Made by a program: the position numbers and the translations under genes
Assembly: GCA_964387645.1 (NCBI GenBank)
Contig: CAYLYM010000089.1
Coordinates: 1-16,340, forward strand
Source of the DNA: CAYLYM01 sp964387645
GTDB lineage: Bacteria; Calditrichota; Calditrichia; RBG-13-44-9
Direction of reading: 5' to 3'
Length of the DNA: 16,340 bases
In this document: one piece after another, positions 15,514 to 16,340 of the stretch
How the letters are laid out: each line of letters begins with the position of its first letter
Numbering within the stretch: the first letter of the stretch is position 1
The notes under the pieces: generated by a model
What the model saw: the letters and a program-made list of their open reading frames with translations, nothing else
Told to the model about the DNA's origin: nothing
Database searches by the model: none

Positions 15514-16005
15514 TTAAAAAGGTTGAATTGGTAATTGTTTGAAATCAGCTAAAATAATTATGTTTTTTAATAATTGACCTTCAACAATTGTAAAAGAGGA
15601 AGGAAGAGAATCTGAATCGGTATCGTACTGACCAACTGCCTGCCAATCTTCCAAAATATTGGGACCATAACGATGGGCAACGACCAGATAATCATAAGTA
15701 CCAGGCGGTAATTCAAATTCGAATTCGGCTTGATCTACATAAAAAGGAATCCAGGTAGTATCCACAGTAATTGGCGGGTATGCATAAGCTTGTTGGGTGA
15801 TGATCTCTACAAATATATTTTCAGGAGGGAAATTTTTAAATGCGACAAGGCGCAAGTCATATAAACTATCTGGAGGCGGCCAGTTCTGGAACAAGATGGT
15901 TCCCTCGATACCAGTTATTTCGGGAACATTTTCGTCAGGAGCCAAACCCTGATCGCAGCTTAACCAGAATATGCAGAAGAGTGATATAATCAGAAATATT
16001 TTCAT
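15514..16005 (-). CDS. Small lipoprotein of unknown function
   Basis: A 163-residue protein with a lipoprotein signal peptide: short charged start, hydrophobic FLIISLFCIFW, and lipobox LSC with C17 as the acylated cysteine, followed by D18. The mature part is rich in Pro, Tyr and acidic residues; GIEGTILFQNWPPPDSLYDLRLVAF and FEFELPPGTYDYLVVAHRY suggest a transthyretin/carboxypeptidase-regulatory-like beta-sandwich. I do not recognise a specific family. It is the first gene of the minus-strand group, 149 bp ahead of the DUF4397 gene, and has no clear ribosome site but a promoter very close to its start. A structural or binding partner role beside the receptor is inference from position only. 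Confidence 0.8.
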   Translation of the reverse strand: MKIFLIISLFCIFWLSCDQGLAPDENVPEITGIEGTILFQNWPPPDSLYDLRLVAFKNFPPENIFVEIITQQAYAYPPITVDTTWIPFYVDQAEFEFELPPGTYDYLVVAHRYGPNILEDWQAVGQYDTDSDSLPSSFTIVEGQLLKNIIILADFKQLPIQPF

Positions 16006-16031
16006 TTAAAAATTCTTTTAAATTGTATTTT

Positions 16032-16060
16032 AATTTAATGTTTTAAAGTATTATGGTCAA
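16032..16060 (-). promoter_or_regulatory. Sigma70-like promoter for the lipoprotein-DUF4397-receptor genes
   Basis: On the minus strand, TTGACC (16060-16055), a 17-nt spacer and TAAATT (16037-16032). The -35 matches 5 of 6 and the -10 4 of 6 with ideal spacing. It would give a leader of only about 20 nt before the lipoprotein ATG, which agrees with the missing Shine-Dalgarno. Experimental proof is absent. Confidence 0.45.
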
Positions 16061-16340
16061 GTCATACATTGGTCCTATGAAATTAACTTTCCAATGAATC
16101 GACTATTTCTTAACCAGGATAGTAATTGAAGCCCCATTTTAATTGTTTTCCATGAAATTGGGTGAAAGCGATATAATAGAATCGAGGGATTATGAGAGGG
16201 TTTTTTGGAAGTTGTGTGGTGTATACAGTATGTTAACATAAGTTCTTTATAAGGAAAAGCCCGGTTTTAAAAGGACTTTGCTTGACTTTTCTAAATTATT
16301 TCCCACCAAAATAGTCATAGTGAGCTTCTGTCCGCCTGTC
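16061..16340. other. Non-coding right edge
   Basis: No convincing coding frame is seen up to the window end. A perfect 12-bp palindrome TATGTTAACATA lies at 16229-16240 next to GTATAC (16221-16226); it could be an operator site. The gene that would follow to the right lies outside the window. Confidence 0.45.

Noticed and set aside
16282..16310. Plus-strand promoter beginning TTGACT near the right edge
   Set aside because: No acceptable -10 element at 16-18 nt spacing.

Overview
The window looks like a piece of an AT-rich bacterial chromosome from the Bacteroidota/Ignavibacteriota/Calditrichota/KSB1 side of the tree. The clues are a type IX secretion (T9SS) C-terminal sorting domain with the YQNYPNPFNP signature, a TonB-dependent receptor with an N-terminal carboxypeptidase-regulatory-like domain, a NagB-PIG-L fusion of the kind seen in Bacteroidota, and several genes with no clear Shine-Dalgarno sequence. 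The exact lineage cannot be fixed from this sequence alone.

Layout: (1) 1-177, a tRNA-Leu(UAA) cut by the left edge by about 3 nt, a purine-rich repeat tract, and a strong intrinsic terminator. (2) 178-794, non-coding DNA with one hairpin and a candidate promoter. (3) 795-9778, five plus-strand genes: a sodium:solute symporter, a secreted GH20 beta-N-acetylhexosaminidase with C-terminal accessory domains, a sugar-1-phosphate nucleotidyltransferase, an N-acetylhexosamine-1-kinase-like APH-fold kinase, and a 784-residue NagB-like/PIG-L-like fusion. (4) 9779-10321, a long non-coding leader in front of a glycosyltransferase that resembles mannosylglycerate synthase. (5) 11567-12021, a convergent intergenic region. 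(6) 16005-12022, three minus-strand envelope genes in the order lipoprotein, DUF4397/T9SS-sorted protein, TonB-dependent receptor, with a good sigma70-like promoter just upstream of the lipoprotein. (7) 16006-16340, non-coding.

The five-gene block reads as an amino-sugar scavenging locus. The hexosaminidase releases terminal GlcNAc or GalNAc outside the cytoplasm, and the symporter brings the sugar in. The kinase would make HexNAc-1-phosphate and the nucleotidyltransferase would turn that into a UDP-sugar. The fusion protein combines an aminosugar-phosphate deaminase fold with a deacetylase fold. Its NagB domain has Val where the E. coli enzyme has catalytic Glu148, so its true reaction is open. 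This is the most interesting point in the window.

The minus-strand trio looks like a surface or outer-membrane module of unknown substrate. I see no CRISPR array, insertion sequence, phage gene or defence system. I did not find a clearly new system; the unusual points are the fusion enzyme, the make-up of the scavenging route, and several intergenic inverted repeats.
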